A stretch of DNA of 64,000 nt from Ceratotherium simum simum (GCF_000283155.1 NW_004454163.1:2336185-2400184), one strand, 5' to 3'; positions 10,690 through 22,560 are shown, numbered from the stretch's first letter. Program-made: numbers and translations. Notes: generated from the letters alone by a model not told the origin.

Positions 10690-11910
10690 GGCTACTTATT
10701 GTTTCTAACATATGCACTGACACATTACATGTTTTCTTAAATTATGTCTTCATTGAATTCAAAAAAGTCAGCAAGTCTCATTTCCATTATCATACAGTTC
10801 AAAATATTTACAGTTTCTGTTGTGATGTCTTTTAGACCCAAGTTATTTAGAAGGGTTTGCTATTTTTTAGACATTTGAAGATTTTCCAGTTATCTTTTTG
10901 TTATTGGTTCCTAGCATAGTTCCACTGTGGCCAGAAAATTTATTCCATAGATATCAGATCTTTAAAATTTGTTGATACATGTTTTATTGCTCTACCTATA
11001 ACCAATTTTTGGTAAATAGTCCAGGTATACTTGAAAAGAATACGTGTTCTGCAGTTGTTATTGGTGGTATTCTATATGTCAATTAAGTTCAATATTTTAA
11101 AAATCGTTTTGTCTCATCTTCTATATCTTCACTGTTTTTTGTTTTCTTGTTCTATGACTGAGATAAATATGTGAAAAGCTTCCCCAAATAGTTGTGGTTG
11201 TGTCTATTTCTTTCTTATTTCTATCAATTTTTGCATTATATGGTATGAACCTGTGTTATTATATGCATACAAGTTTAGAATTGATAATTCTCCTGACAGA
11301 TTCACCTTATTATCATGTTGAAGTATCGCTCTTTAGCTCTACTAATTCTGCATGCCTTAAGGTCATCTTTGATGTTAGCATAGCAATACTTTCTTATTGT
11401 TTTGTTTTAGTTTATTTCCCATGCTTTTATAATACATTTTTCTGTGTTTTTTAATTTCAAGCGTGTCTTTTAAAGTAGTCTATATTTAGATTCTATTGTT
11501 TAATCCCTAGTGACCATCTTTTATTTGATTATTTATTCTCTTTAGAATTACTGGAATCATTTATTTATTTGGACTTATGTGTATCTATTGCATAACAAGT
11601 TGTTTCTCTTCTTTCCTGCCTGCTTTTGGATTGATCAACTTATTTTAAATTTATTTTTCTTCTCTATGAGATTATTAGTTGCAAGCTTTTTTACTCGTTT
11701 ATTACTCAAGAGATTACAACATGAATCTTTAACTTAATAAGATCTACTATAAATGAGTCCTTTCCTTACTACTCCCAAGATGCTAGAATCTTAAAATGAG
11801 ACATCATAGACCCCCTCCTACCTTTTGTGCTACTGTTGCCAAGCATTTTAATTTAATTATACATACATACAATATGTATGTATAATTCAAACAACACACA
11901 TCATCTGTAA
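10690..11910 (-). mobile_element. LINE-1 antisense segment
   Basis: Antisense phrases in order: 'gaagattttccagttatctt', 'agttccactgtggccagaaa', 'acttgaaaagaatacgtgtt', 'tctatttctttcttatttct', 'gattacaacatgaatcttta'. They match the antisense strand of old L1M sequence. The minus-strand order relative to 7545-10345 is unusual: this segment would normally not lie upstream of the 5' UTR-like block, so at least two L1 insertions or a rearrangement are likely. The 86-residue plus ORF at 11194-11454 is antisense noise. Confidence 0.65.
11855..11887. repeat. Perfect 15-bp inverted repeat with 3-nt loop
   Basis: aattatacatacata at 11855-11869 is followed by caa and then tatgtatgtataatt at 11873-11887, an exact reverse complement. 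The stem is pure A/T with CATA units, so it may be a microsatellite-derived cruciform rather than a functional hairpin. Confidence 0.9.
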
Positions 11911-12099
11911 TGTTTTGTATATTTAGACTTTTCATTGTTCTTTGTACTTTCCTGCATTTCCATGATTCTGTTCAGTGTAAGCAAGAGAAGAAAGGAATTC
12001 AACCTAGGAGATAAATCAAAGAAATTGAGAAGGAAAGGAAAGAGTATTAAAATCCATTGATTTACTACTACATGTCAGGGAGTGTGCACTATGTTAGTA

Positions 12100-12490
12100 A
12101 CAATAAAATTAATCATTCATTTCCTGGACACCATAAGCCAGACACTATCCTAATTCTTTTTTTGTTTGTTTGTTTTTTGGTTTTTTTTTATTTGCTGGGA
12201 AAGATTCACCCTGCGCTAACAGCTGTTCCTAATCTTCTCTTTTTTTTCTTTCTCCCCAAGGCCCTAGCACATAGTTGTATATTCTAGTTGTAAGTCCTTC
12301 TGGTTCTTCTGTGTGAGCCACAGCCACAGCATGGCTACTGACAGACAAGTGGTGTGGTTCCGCACTGTTGGAACTGAACCCAGGCTGCTGAAGCCGAGCA
12401 TGCCGAACTTGAACCACTAGGCCATCAGGGCTGGCTCGCGCTATCCTAACTCTTTATATGCAGCGCACCTTTAAAGCTTCGGAAAAACCT
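12100..12490 (-). mobile_element. MIR/L2-type fragment split by ERE copy 4
   Basis: 'ccataagccagacactatcc' before the ERE and 'ctatcctaactctttatatg' after it rebuild the antisense phrase of the common mammalian MIR/L2 'gccaggcactgtgctaagc...ttacatgc' block once the SINE and its duplication are removed. The host copy is therefore older than the ERE. Confidence 0.5.
12160..12440 (-). mobile_element. ERE SINE, copy 4 (older subtype)
   Basis: The minus strand starts gagccagccctgatggc and ends at a long T-rich block (12151-12190). It contains 'ggccctagcacatagttgta' and 'atggctactgacagacaagt'. A 15-bp target duplication with one mismatch (ctatcctaattcttt / ctatcctaactcttt) lies at 12145-12159 and 12441-12455. 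The internal sequence pairs it with copy 2. Confidence 0.92.
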
Positions 12491-12544
12491 TCTGGAATTT
12501 GGTTTAGCCCCTTATGTATGTATGGAAATAGGTAAAGCTCACCT

Positions 12545-12850
12545 TTCAGTCAACAAATACACGTTGTGTCCTTTTATGTGCTAGAAACTGTTTGAAGTGC
12601 TGGGGATGTAGCAAAGAAGCAGGCAGGCAAAATCCTGGTCACCGTGGTGGCTACCTTCTGGCATGAGGAGGTAGGCAATAAAAATAAGCAAGTTAATATA
12701 TGAGTGAGTATATGATGCGAGAGATGATAGCTGCTATGGAGAAAAAGAAAGTATACGTTTTGCTATTTTATATAAAACAGTGAGAGATGGTCTCTGACAA
12801 AGCTTTATATGAGAAAATTCCTGAAGAAAATGTCAGGTTTTAAAAATCAG
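12545..12850 (-). mobile_element. L2 LINE 3'-end fragment, antisense
   Basis: 'caacaaatacacgttgtgtc', 'tgaagtgctggggatgtagc' and 'gctgctatggagaaaaagaa' match antisense L2, whose 3' end reads '...ctcaataaatatttgttgaatg' in sense. The match fades by 12850. There is no coding remnant. Confidence 0.65.
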
Positions 12851-13540
12851 TTAGGGCTCAGAAAAGTTAAAAATTATGAAAATTTATAAAACTAATAAAA
12901 TGCTTCATCAGTTTCTTCAATTACAAAGTCTAGGCTTTGTCCACTGGTCCACAGAGGTTGGAAGACTAGAGGTAAGAAATACTGAGAAAAAATTCAAGCT
13001 TTGAGGTAATTTTAGCCTTTTCCAGATTAATATTTTCTAAACCTATCACTCTTTGTTTCCTTATCTCATCTATTTTGCTTCCTTGCTTAATTGCAAGAAA
13101 AATTCTTATTTCTCAAAATCAATATATATAAGATGTCCCAAAGCCTTAATGCAATTTTAAGCTCAATAGATAGATAGATGATAGATCTACCTACCTATTC
13201 ATATAAATAATCTGTTGTTTCATGTTGTATATGAGGAAACAAGGATGTAGACATTTTAAATTTACTCGAAGTTACCCTTAAGAATCGCTCTCTGTTTCCT
13301 TGTAATCAGAGTCAATCAATATCAATTAAAAATGCAAACTTTACTTTCATGTAAGGAGGAAAAATAAATTGTGTTTTAAAACATCTCATATTGTTTGCAT
13401 GTTTTTACTCTCTCTCTCTCAAAACTTTAGTAAAAACTATTCTACATGAAAAGAATCTTATTGTGGTGAGAAGGGGAGAGAGGGAGGAACTAATGAAAAG
13501 GAGCTGAATTCCATCAAAGAGTAATCTAGTATGCAAATGT
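12851..13540. other. No recognised gene
   Basis: Non-coding, with a small gata/gatga microsatellite at about 13168-13186 and a (tc)n run at 13407-13420. No repeat family recognised otherwise. Confidence 0.35.
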
Positions 13541-13734
13541 AGGGTTATCAGATAAAATACAGAACACTCAGATAGATGTATCAAATAAATAATGAAATAA
13601 CAAATAAGTCTTTTTATAGGTATGTCTCAAATATTGCATGGGACAAATTTATACTAAAAAAAGTATTAATGTTTACCTGAAATTCAAATTTAACTTAAAA
13701 TTTTATGTTTCTATTTGTTAAATCTGGCAACACT
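13541..13734. mobile_element. Palindromic DNA-transposon MITE
   Basis: The left end agggttatcagataaaatac and the right end (reverse complement of 'aaatctggcaacact', giving agtgttgccagattt) form imperfect terminal inverted repeats. The interior shows partly mirrored phrases ('aggtatgtctcaaatattgc', 'atgggacaaatttatactaa', 'gaaattcaaatttaactt'). This matches a common mammalian palindromic MITE whose name I cannot fix. The minus ORF starting at 13927 ends at its edge and is not related. Confidence 0.55.
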
Positions 13735-14137
13735 AGCAGTAGGAACAGCTCAGAAGATGATGATGCAGAACCTGAACCAATTCAGCAGAGAGAGAACTTG
13801 GAATCAGAAGGAAGATAGACTCCCATGAAGTAGGCTGTCTTACTACCTTCTGTGACTTCAGGAGTTTTGGATGTTCAAAAGGAGTACATGGGATATTGGG
13901 GGTGAAGGAGAGAAGTGGTTGAGACAATCTAATCTAGCTAGTCTAGATTATCTACCTATCTAATCTCTCCACCTCTTCACCCCACTGAAGGGTAAGGGCA
14001 GGAAATCCCACATGGAATTTGAATTGTTTTTACATGAGAAAACTTCCTAATAACCTTCCTTCCTCTCTGAAAACAGTATGCAGATTGGGTTTCCTAGGTT
14101 TGATTAATTGATTGAACTTTAGTATCTCTCTTGTCTT

Positions 14138-14325
14138 TTTCTTTTTTTTTTTTTTTAACATCTGTGCCAATCTTCCTCTACTTTTTGTGTGTGGTGTGGG
14201 ACACTGCCACAGCATGTCTTGACAAGCGGTGTCAGTGGGTCCACGCCCGGGATCCAAACCAGAGAACCCCAGGCTGCCAAAGTGGAGCGCACAAACTTAA
14301 CCACCCCCCACCAGGCTGGCCCCAA
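14138..14325 (-). mobile_element. ERE SINE, copy 5 (short)
   Basis: The minus strand begins ggggccagcctgg, passes 'ggatcccgggcgtgg' and 'caagacatgctgtggc', and ends at a poly(T) on the plus strand (14138-14157). A perfect 15-bp target duplication, tatctctcttgtctt, lies at 14123-14137 and 14326-14340. At 188 bp it is shorter than the other copies because the second gaggaagat tail segment is missing. Confidence 0.93.
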
Positions 14326-14340
14326 TATCTCTCTTGTCTT

Positions 14341-15495
14341 AATCTCTTTTCATACATACTTTGGAAGATACTTCTAGCTCTATTTTTCTATTTTGTAGAG
14401 ATAAATCCCCACATAACTGCTACTTGCAGATGCCAGACCACCCTGGAAGGCCACCAAATTACCTGATCCTTACAAGATTCTAAAGAGAACAGTTTTAATG
14501 CTGATTGTTAATAATTTTGTTGATTCTTTTATAAATGTAATTATCAGTTTCATAGTATATTTTAGAAAACATCCTATATATGCTTATCAATTGGTATTTT
14601 CAAATACAAATAAACATACATGTATAAAACCATGCTGAAGTTATGCATGTAAAGCAAAAATGATTTTACTGTTTTTGTAGGCAAACTCTTCAGTACTTGA
14701 AACCATACTGTACAATATATTATGTAGGTAGAGACTCCAAGTTAAAAAGTCTTTATTAGTGTTGCTAAAGATGTAATAATAAAACAAAGCAATAAAGAAA
14801 CACAGACATAATTTTATAAAATTATAAATTTATATTGTTACCATGTTGAAATGATTAAAACATTGGCACAAATTACTATGTCATGCAGTATTATTTGCTA
14901 GTTTAAGTATTACTTGGATATATTCATTGATTTTGTTTCTTTATCACTTAGTCAGTTTATTGAGAATAACTGAGTAGGGTGATCCAAATCTGTAATTAAG
15001 CTTAGATTATTCATTTTTATTTTGTAATGTCATAATAAATTTCTCATCCATATTAAATTTCATCACTCGAGTGAAGTGTTTAAAATTCTTCACAACAATA
15101 ATAAAACTATACAACATGATGAAAACCAAAATTATATGGAGATAACTATAATTATTAACAACTATTAAATAGAAATTAACAAACTTGCTTTTACACAGCA
15201 ATAGAGGATTTGAGTGCACTAAGCTTGTAAAAAATGTTTAAAGGCAGTTTGCATTTATATTCTAGTGCACCACTCTAAAGGTCATTTTTCTAAAGCATGT
15301 ACAAAAAGACAATAAAGATCCATTCATTCTCATGTTGCCCTCTCATCAAAACTAAGACTGAATTGCCATAGGGAAATAAGGTATAGGTGACATTTTCTAA
15401 GACAATGACATCTATTTTACCTGGAACTTTTAATATTTTAGACATAGGAAGTAGAAGAAACAGTAGTATCTAGCATTCAATATTTTGCCTACTCT
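14341..15495. other. No recognised gene; AT-rich DNA
   Basis: Strongly AT-rich with no clear repeat family. The 70-residue minus ORF at 15007-15219 is composed of hydrophobic and Lys/Asn codons expected from AT-rich DNA and is not supported as a gene. Confidence 0.35.
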
Positions 15496-15499
15496 GTGC

Positions 15500-15990
15500 T
15501 TGTACATTCAGGTCCTCCATAGGAAACAGATTTCATACTCAAACAGGGTGTGTTTGTAATATATCCGAGGAAATATTAATGAAAAGACTATTTACAAAGT
15601 GTGGGCAATTAAGGAAACCAGAAAGGTTGGATGAAGCACTTCAGGGCTAGCAAGAGCTGTTAATACTCTTTGGTCTGAAGAGGTGAGAAAATGGAGCAGT
15701 TACTAGACCCTGAAAAATGCAACTTTGGTTACAACTTTGGTTGTAAGAGGGGGCCCAATAAGAAGCTATAGAGTTTAATAGACTTGGCAGGAGTCAGAGT
15801 CATATGTACCCCAATCTCCTCCTTCTGTCATATCTTTGGCAGGCGCTTCCCACTAGTCAAATCCAACCCTATGGGAAAGGAGCTCATTGATGCAGTCTCT
15901 AAAGTGAGCTTCCCAGGAAACAGAATAAGGTAGGAAAGGATGAAGAGGAGACCTGGAGAAGCAAACAAAAATACCCAGCACAGTCTACCC
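15500..15990 (-). mobile_element. ERVL-associated LTR remnant (3' LTR of the provirus)
   Basis: The G/A-rich plus strand with 'gactatttacaaagtgtggg', 'gagctcattgatgcagtctc' and 'aatacccagcaca' reads as the antisense of an LTR of the kind paired with ERVL elements. A second, similar but truncated block lies at about 21970-22130 in the same direction: both contain 'cattgatg.agt', 'gtgagc.t' and 'aaggt.g.aa' in the same order. That internal duplication, flanking pol-like sequence, is the main support. Edges are approximate. Confidence 0.55.
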
Positions 15991-18290
15991 CTTTTGCTTC
16001 TCACATCTACTCTTGTCCTTGTTCTTGATGAAAAGTTTGTGTATCCATACAAAATATCGTAAGGTCTTGTTTAATCATAAGACCATAGTGCTATAGATAT
16101 ATTCCCACATAAAATGTAAAATTTTAGCCACTACCATTTCTTCAAATAAGGGGAAGGAAAGAAACAATCAATGTAAAAACTTGGCTTTAACAGTCCCATT
16201 TCTGTAACTTTCATCTTTCAAGACCCATTTAATGTTCCTCTTACCCTCTACAATTGCTTAAAATGGATAAGATTCTTTGTCAAGTAGGGTGACCCAAACC
16301 TTTATTCCTAGGATCTGGATCCTTGGTGGTCCTGTCTTTATTGGACTGCTGCAGTGTTCTATGGACTACTGTTGGATAAGGGGGTACTAAAAGCCAACGA
16401 ATCTTCTGGTTCCAGACATTGTCTTCCTTGTCCCACTGTGTAGCAGTCATCCACTTTCTCCTGGGTAATAAAGATCAATCGCTTAGCCAGGATAGTGACC
16501 TTCTCTGCATGGCATAAGAAGCACAGAGAGCAATTTCACTTTCTTATTTAAAGGAGTGTAACTATGTTCTCTAGTAGAAGCATTACTACCTTGTATGTTA
16601 GGACTTCTAAAGCCACCAAAATCAAGGTCATGGAGACAGGAAGCAAAAATTCTTCCAGTGATTTATCTTGTGTAATAGTAAGAAGCAAATATTCCCACGC
16701 CCAACCTCTTAGTTTCTCTATTCCATGTATTCTAGCTATAGTAAAGATAGCACCATAAAATGGCTTCTGGTTCATGGCTTATACTACATGATGAATGGAG
16801 AGTGCCATGACCTTAAAGAGACTTGTCTCTCAGTCAGTGCTGTAACTGAACTTTTAGCAGGCTGTTCCACCATTCTATAAAGCCAGCTGCAATTGAATCA
16901 TGAGCATATGCTAAGTAAGTGAATTCCACGGATGCCAGCTCATTGCTTTACTTCCTTTCCATACAAATGGATAACATACACTTTGATTGGTGGTGATGTT
17001 ACGCGACATATCACAGAAATGGATATCTGAAAATTCCTGAATAGTGTCACTAGCAGAAATGTTACAAGCAGAAAGGCATATTTGCATCCCATGTGTGCAT
17101 CTATCCCCGTGTGGGGATAGATATGATGAAAGGGACCAATGTAATCAGCCTGTTACCAGGAGGATGGCTATCCTTTTGGGAAATAATACTACATCAGGTG
17201 CTCAGCATTAGCGTCTGGGGTCTGGCAATAACCAGATCAGCCTTGGTGAAGATAATTCTAAGCTAAAGAACTCATGCATAGCCTTTATGTGAGCCTCCAT
17301 CGCTATTTCATATATGGATCTATTGAGCAAGCAGAAAGATATCTGGGAAAGAGCCAATGAGATCCATCTGAAGGATCATAGTCTCCATCCTTTTATTTAA
17401 AGCATCCTCTGAAATGAATCTTCTCTGATGATCATTTACAGTGAACGCAATTATCTTCATCATTGGTGCATATACCCAGAAGTCCGTTCAGTTACCTCTT
17501 GCCCAAGCTTACTACTGGTCTTGCAAATCTTGTTCTTTTCAAAGCCTTGACCAGGCATCCAACCTATTAGCTAGCATAGGCATTTTCCTTAGACAGTCTC
17601 CCATTCCACATGAAGAGAATGACCAGACGTACTGTCCGAAGTTCTGTCCACCAGGAAGGTTTCCCTTTACTGCTACTTCCAGGCCTCCCCTGAATGGGGC
17701 TATAACAGTGGCTATCCACTGCCACGTGGTATCAACATACAGTGCAGGTGCATGTTGTTCCCTCCAACATAAGATGGGTATAGAGAACACTTCGTGACAC
17801 CTGAGTTGTGATATAGAGGAGAGGCAGGAAAGCAGAAGGAACAATTACTGTGGATGTCTAAGTACCTGTTCATGCAGTGTGCTTGTTTCTTCTGGTCTTT
17901 GTTTTGTTCTTACACACTTCATCTCTAGTCTTCAGTGGAATGCTGAAATACACACCCAGTTTTATGATTTAGTGAATTAGATAATGCCCAAGTCATCATG
18001 AGTATTTTAGGTCACACTTTTATTTGGTGCTTTAGTATAAAGAGTTTGGATTCTAGAAACACCCCAGGAGCAACTTTCCAAATGGCCTCTGAGGTTGGCA
18101 GGTAGGACGTTTAACAGTGGCAATATCTAGATTAACCTGTGTGAGGAGACTTCTATGATGTTTAACCCACAAAAGCTTATGTCCCGGGAAAAAGAGAGCC
18201 CGTCCCTACTATAAACCTCTGAGTCTGAGCCATGGTTTCTCCTTAAGGCCTGCCACAGGCTCCACTGCAAACTCCTGTTTCTTTCTACTG

Positions 18291-18622
18291 CAGAGAGCAG
18301 CGACTTTTTCTCTAAAGGGACAGATAGTAAATATTTCAGTCCTCAGGGGCCATACAGTCTCTATCACAACTATCCATATTTGTTGTAGCAGGAAAGCACC
18401 CATAGACAATAAGTAAAGGGATAAGTGTAGCCACACTCCAACAAAAATTGCCTTATGGGCATGGAAATTTGGATTTCATGTAATTTTCATATATCATGAA
18501 ATATTCTTCTTTTGATCTTTTTTCAACTATTTAATACTATAAAAACTATTCTTAGCTCCCAGGCCATACAAACAGAAGTGATGGCCCAGATTTGGCCCCC
18601 AGATTGTAGTTTGGCACCCCTG
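18291..18622 (+). mobile_element. hAT-type MITE, copy A (inside the ERVL)
   Basis: 'aaagggacagatagtaaata', 'ggccatacagtctctatcac', 'gcacccatagacaataagta' and 'gatttggcccccagattgta' follow the order of a common mammalian hAT MITE. The 8-bp flanks ttctactg (18283-18290) and gtctattg (18623-18630) agree at 6 of 8 positions, as expected of an aged hAT target duplication. Its position inside the provirus shows that it inserted later than the ERVL. Confidence 0.75.
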
Positions 18623-20195
18623 GTCTATTGGGACATGAGGCCCAAGTGGCAGGGCAGCTTGAACTGCAGGCTAGACCCACTGAATAAGTTGTTATTGCTT
18701 CAGGTCCCCTCAAACTAAGTTTTATGGGTTACCCAGTAAAAGTACTGAAATAGCATAACAAAATGTAGTATAAGTTGCCTTCAAAATCTGAAGACACCAT
18801 GAAGCATAGTGACTGTCTCTTGGTATAGATGGTGGAGCAACTTATCTCTCACTTTAGAAAGGATATTCTGATATGATGAAGAACCATAGACTCCTGGCAA
18901 CTTTACCAATGTGACAGGCCCTAAACATCTACAGAGTTTATCTCCCATCCTCTGGCATACATGAATCCTATCGGGGCATCTAGAATGTTTATTACTCCCA
19001 GATCACCACACCTATCTGGCATAGTATCTTCACTATAAGTGAGTAGCGCGATGTTCTGTGATATATCAAGATCAAAGTTCCTCTAGGCTGTATTACACTA
19101 GAGAGCTGAAGAGCTGACATAGGCCGGTAGCAGCATAGTAAATGTATACTGCTATCTCTTACACATAAGAGACATGCTTCTCACTATATTTGCTTATAGG
19201 AATGAATAAAAAAAAAAACCCATTTGCTGTTTCATTAGATACACATCTGGTATCTAATGAACTTTAGTAAAGATATTCTATCTGGGACTGCAATTGGGAT
19301 TAGCATCACCATGTGACTAAGTTTTTGATATTGCATTTTCATTCTTTAAGACTCATCTACCTTTTGCACCAACCAAAGAGGTAAGATAAATTGAAATATG
19401 GTAAGAATCAGCACCCCTAGATCTTTCCTTTTTTGGTGATAGCATGACTCTTTGTTATTTCTCTAGATATGCAGTATTGTTTGTGGTTTACTATAATAAA
19501 AGGGAAGAAGGGCTGGTCCAGAGCTTTTATGTCCCTCTTTCTACCATAATGGTGCTTATTCTACAGGTTAGGGAACAAATGTGGGATTTCTTCCAGTTAA
19601 AAAGTACCGTACGTATGTTCTTACTATTTAGTCTGGGACTACGAAAGTACTGTAGAATGAGTCTGAGGTCCTACTGGACTCATTTGGGCTGAGTCCATCC
19701 ATCTCATGACTTCTAGAAGCTCCCAATTGTCTGACAAGTTACAGCAGCATTCGGGTTTCCAGAGATCAGCAGGAGTTCAGAATCACTATCCAATAACCAG
19801 TGACAAGTCTGGCTATCCTTCTTTCTTCAGTGTACCTTATCCTGGTACATGGCGCTGGCGCCTCTGGAGAAGGCTTGGAGGGGATTCATAATGCACACCT
19901 GTTGCTGTGTATGCAGCGTTTCTTCACAGGCAGCTGGCCTCTTTCTCAGTCCAGGGACTCTAGTTCAGTAAGATGGCTTAGTGCTATGAACTAAAAAAGA
20001 GACTGGGAACCCACATTATGGGGATTTCTGCCTACAAGACCTAGAATATTTCAGCCTATTTGTGCCAAATAACACCTTAATACAAAGCTTATTTCATTCC
20101 TAGGAAACTTGTGATCAACTAGGTTCAACTAATTGTGCCATCACCACACACCCATGCTGTGAATACATTCTGGTTACTACTCTTTCCCTCTAGTT

Positions 20196-20371
20196 CACAT
20201 TTCTCATATTTGGCTGCACATTAGGACCACCTGGGGAGCATTGAAAAATTCTTTGCCTGGGCCTTACCCCAGACCAATTCGATCAGAATCACTGAAGGTG
20301 GGAGAGAGGAATCGGTATTTTTTAAAATTCCCAAGCTGAGTAAAATGTGCAGCCAAGTTTGACAACCACTG
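20196..20371. mobile_element. hAT (MER5/Charlie-like) MITE inside the ERVL
   Basis: 'ttggctgcacattaggacca', 'cacctggggagcattgaaaa' and 'aagtttgacaaccactg' match a small non-autonomous hAT element; the ends are partly self-complementary. The flanks ctctagtt (20188-20195) and ttctagtt (20372-20379) agree at 7 of 8 bases, the 8-bp duplication typical of hAT. Exact subfamily uncertain. Confidence 0.7.
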
Positions 20372-21969
20372 TTCTAGTTTGTTGTGATAATTACATTCAC
20401 CTTATTGCTAAAGATTAATTACTACCACCTGGTCTCTATAGCTGTGATTTTATTATCCCCACCAAGATCTGAGAATTCAGTTTTATAGCAAAATCTCTGC
20501 TCCAGAGAGTATAGTCACCATAGGGCTTTTCAAAGATTTTGGTGCCCAACTTGCCAATGCAGCCCCTGCACTTGAGGAAGAGCATGTCCTCTCATGAGCA
20601 ATGATAAGACAGCAGTGGAGCAGGTCACACACGATGGATACTCTCCAACATCTTCATCTCCCTGCCTCTTCACATTCCTTCCTTATGATATGTCAAGGAA
20701 GGTCTAGCATGAAAATCTGTCTCATTGACCGCAAAGCTAGAAGCCTATAATCGCTACTCCACCAAAGCACAGGTGCTCTAGCCAACTCACGGAATCCTGA
20801 GTCCTAGAAGAATGCATCTATATCAGTAAACTCAGTCAAATAAAGTATCACTGTGTTATTCAACCTTAAGGCAGCTTCCATACATGCACTGCTTACTTCT
20901 GTGGATACAAATTGCACAGTTCTGGAACTTATTTGTTGTTTTATTTGTTACTTATTGTTACTGTATTTGTTTGTTTTACTCTATCTCCTCCTGGACTTGT
21001 CTATCTAGGCTATGCTGGGATCTAAATCTTGTTACTGAACTAGGAGCAATAAGGACAACTAGAGTGGAAAATGAAGAGAATCAGAACCACCTTCTAAAGG
21101 CAACAGATGGAGTTACCATTGAAAGATTTCATTCAGGGAAGTCTGGTTTCTTAGGGGTAGGGATATAAAAGTAGTGAAAGAGGCTGATTCTGGCAGCAAG
21201 GAAAGTTCAGGGGAATTTGTAGTTCAAAGTTCCAAGCTTCATTTTTGTCCGCTTTAATATTCCCATCCCGTACCTTAGCATCCACTCCTTCTCCCCAGTG
21301 CCTTACCTTAGTATAAAGCAGTTAACAGGATTTAGTATTTAATTGGAGCTGCAGACCCTGTGATGCTTGCAATCAGAATCCAAGCTTGGTCCTCAGCCTG
21401 ACCTTTCTTTTTACTTGAAAGCTGCCATAGAGATTTTCTGACTTTTTTCTCATTCTCTGAATTCATCTTAACAGGGCTTCAATTTGTTATTTTCTTTGTG
21501 TTTTCTTTTGGGGAACTTAAAAAGAAATCAGCTGACCCTGTAATCATTATAATCACTGTTGTTTCATAGCAACTACATACCACCATCACTTAACCTGTCA
21601 ACGTCTTGCCCTTTACTGCCCTTTATTCCCTGCCTCTGTTGGGTCATTTGAATAAGTATGATGGCACACATACCACAGTTTTCCAGGAACACATTTCCAC
21701 TGGCAAGGATGTGATCCATACACTCATCAAATATTTGAGTAACCAGTCCAAGAACCCAATGAAAAGGATTTGTTTTCCAGATCCACCTGGAAGGAAGGAA
21801 ACCAAGGAATGATGAAACTCACTGAAGAGTGAGTAGCTATAGTTATGGGAAGAGGCTTCTCGATAGGAGATATGCTCTTTGATAGAGGAAATATTCAACC
21901 TATGACAACCTGGCAGAGAAGCAGCCACGATAACAACTCCAACATCAAACTACCTTTTCTCTTTAATTT

Positions 21970-22130
21970 CTTGCCAGTGCTTTCTACCAGAGAACACTTG
22001 GAACCTACAGGGCAAGGGATCCCATTGATGTAGTTCTTAATGGTGAGCCTTCTGTACACTAAGGTGGAGAAGTGTGGAGAGAAGGTTTGGTGTAGTAAAT
22101 GCACAATGTGCAGGTCGAGATGCTTTATAG
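21970..22130 (-). mobile_element. Partial ERVL-associated LTR (5' LTR remnant)
   Basis: 'cccattgatgtagttcttaa', 'tggtgagccttctgtacact' and 'aaggtggagaagtgtggaga' parallel 15880-15960 in the same orientation, as the second LTR of the provirus should. Only one end of the LTR is recognisable. The two overlapping ORFs here (plus 21845-22033, minus 21895-22143) are not coding. Confidence 0.45.
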
Positions 22131-22179
22131 ATACTCCTTCCAATTACAGCTCTGTTGAGATTTGTTAGGCCCCAAATAT

Positions 22180-22560
22180 TAGTTAGGATGTTGGTTTAGC
22201 TGATATAATGAAAAGCAAAGTAATAGTTCATTATGACAGAATTTATTTCTCCTTTTTTATGCAATAGATTATACAAGCAGTCAAGGCACAATACAGTGGT
22301 TCAATAGGGTTGGGAACCCAGGTCTTCGCATTTTATTAACAAACTCTTTTTGGGTGTTGGGTGTTGCTCTTATCTGCATAATTCACCACTAAGTCTGTAT
22401 CCCATCCAGCAGGAAGATGTAGGAAGAAAGTGAAGTGCATGTACATTCCCTTTAGTGGGATAACATGGGAAGTGAACACATTGCTTCTATTAATATTCCA
22501 TTGGCCAAAACTTAGTCACCAGGCCAGAACTGGCCACAGCAAGGAAGGCTGAGTGACATA
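22180..22560. other. Probable ancient interspersed repeat, unassigned
   Basis: 'gatgttggtttagctgatat', 'gaatttatttctcc' and 'ccattggccaaaacttagtc' recur together in a common mammalian repeat I remember but cannot name safely. No ORF. Confidence 0.35.

Larger units (their letters stand above)
15990..21965 (-). pseudogene. Decayed ERVL-type endogenous retrovirus, internal region
   Basis: On the minus strand, in order from high to low coordinates, I read RNase H-like sequence (open frame 17539-17844, ending with MLANRLDAWSRL), a short linker with HQRRFISEDA (17402-17430), the integrase entry with TKADLVIARPQT (17212-17255), the start of the integrase core with GIDAH (about 17093-17108), and a post-integrase segment NQKPFYGAIFTIARIHG (about 16720-16773). 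This is the class III (ERVL) pol order, a group that also encodes a dUTPase after integrase; 16260-16530 is the expected dUTPase place and is only faintly readable. Stops and frameshifts break every domain, so it is inactive. 17.9-21.9 kb should hold RT, protease and gag, but I could not find a YxDD motif there. Confidence 0.7.

Noticed and set aside
17441..17797. 118-residue plus ORF
   Set aside because: It lies opposite to the readable ERVL pol sequence on the minus strand; it is the shadow strand.
17900..19700. Reverse-transcriptase domain of the ERVL
   Set aside because: Expected from the order of domains, but I could not locate a YxDD motif or other RT landmark, so it is not listed as a feature of its own.
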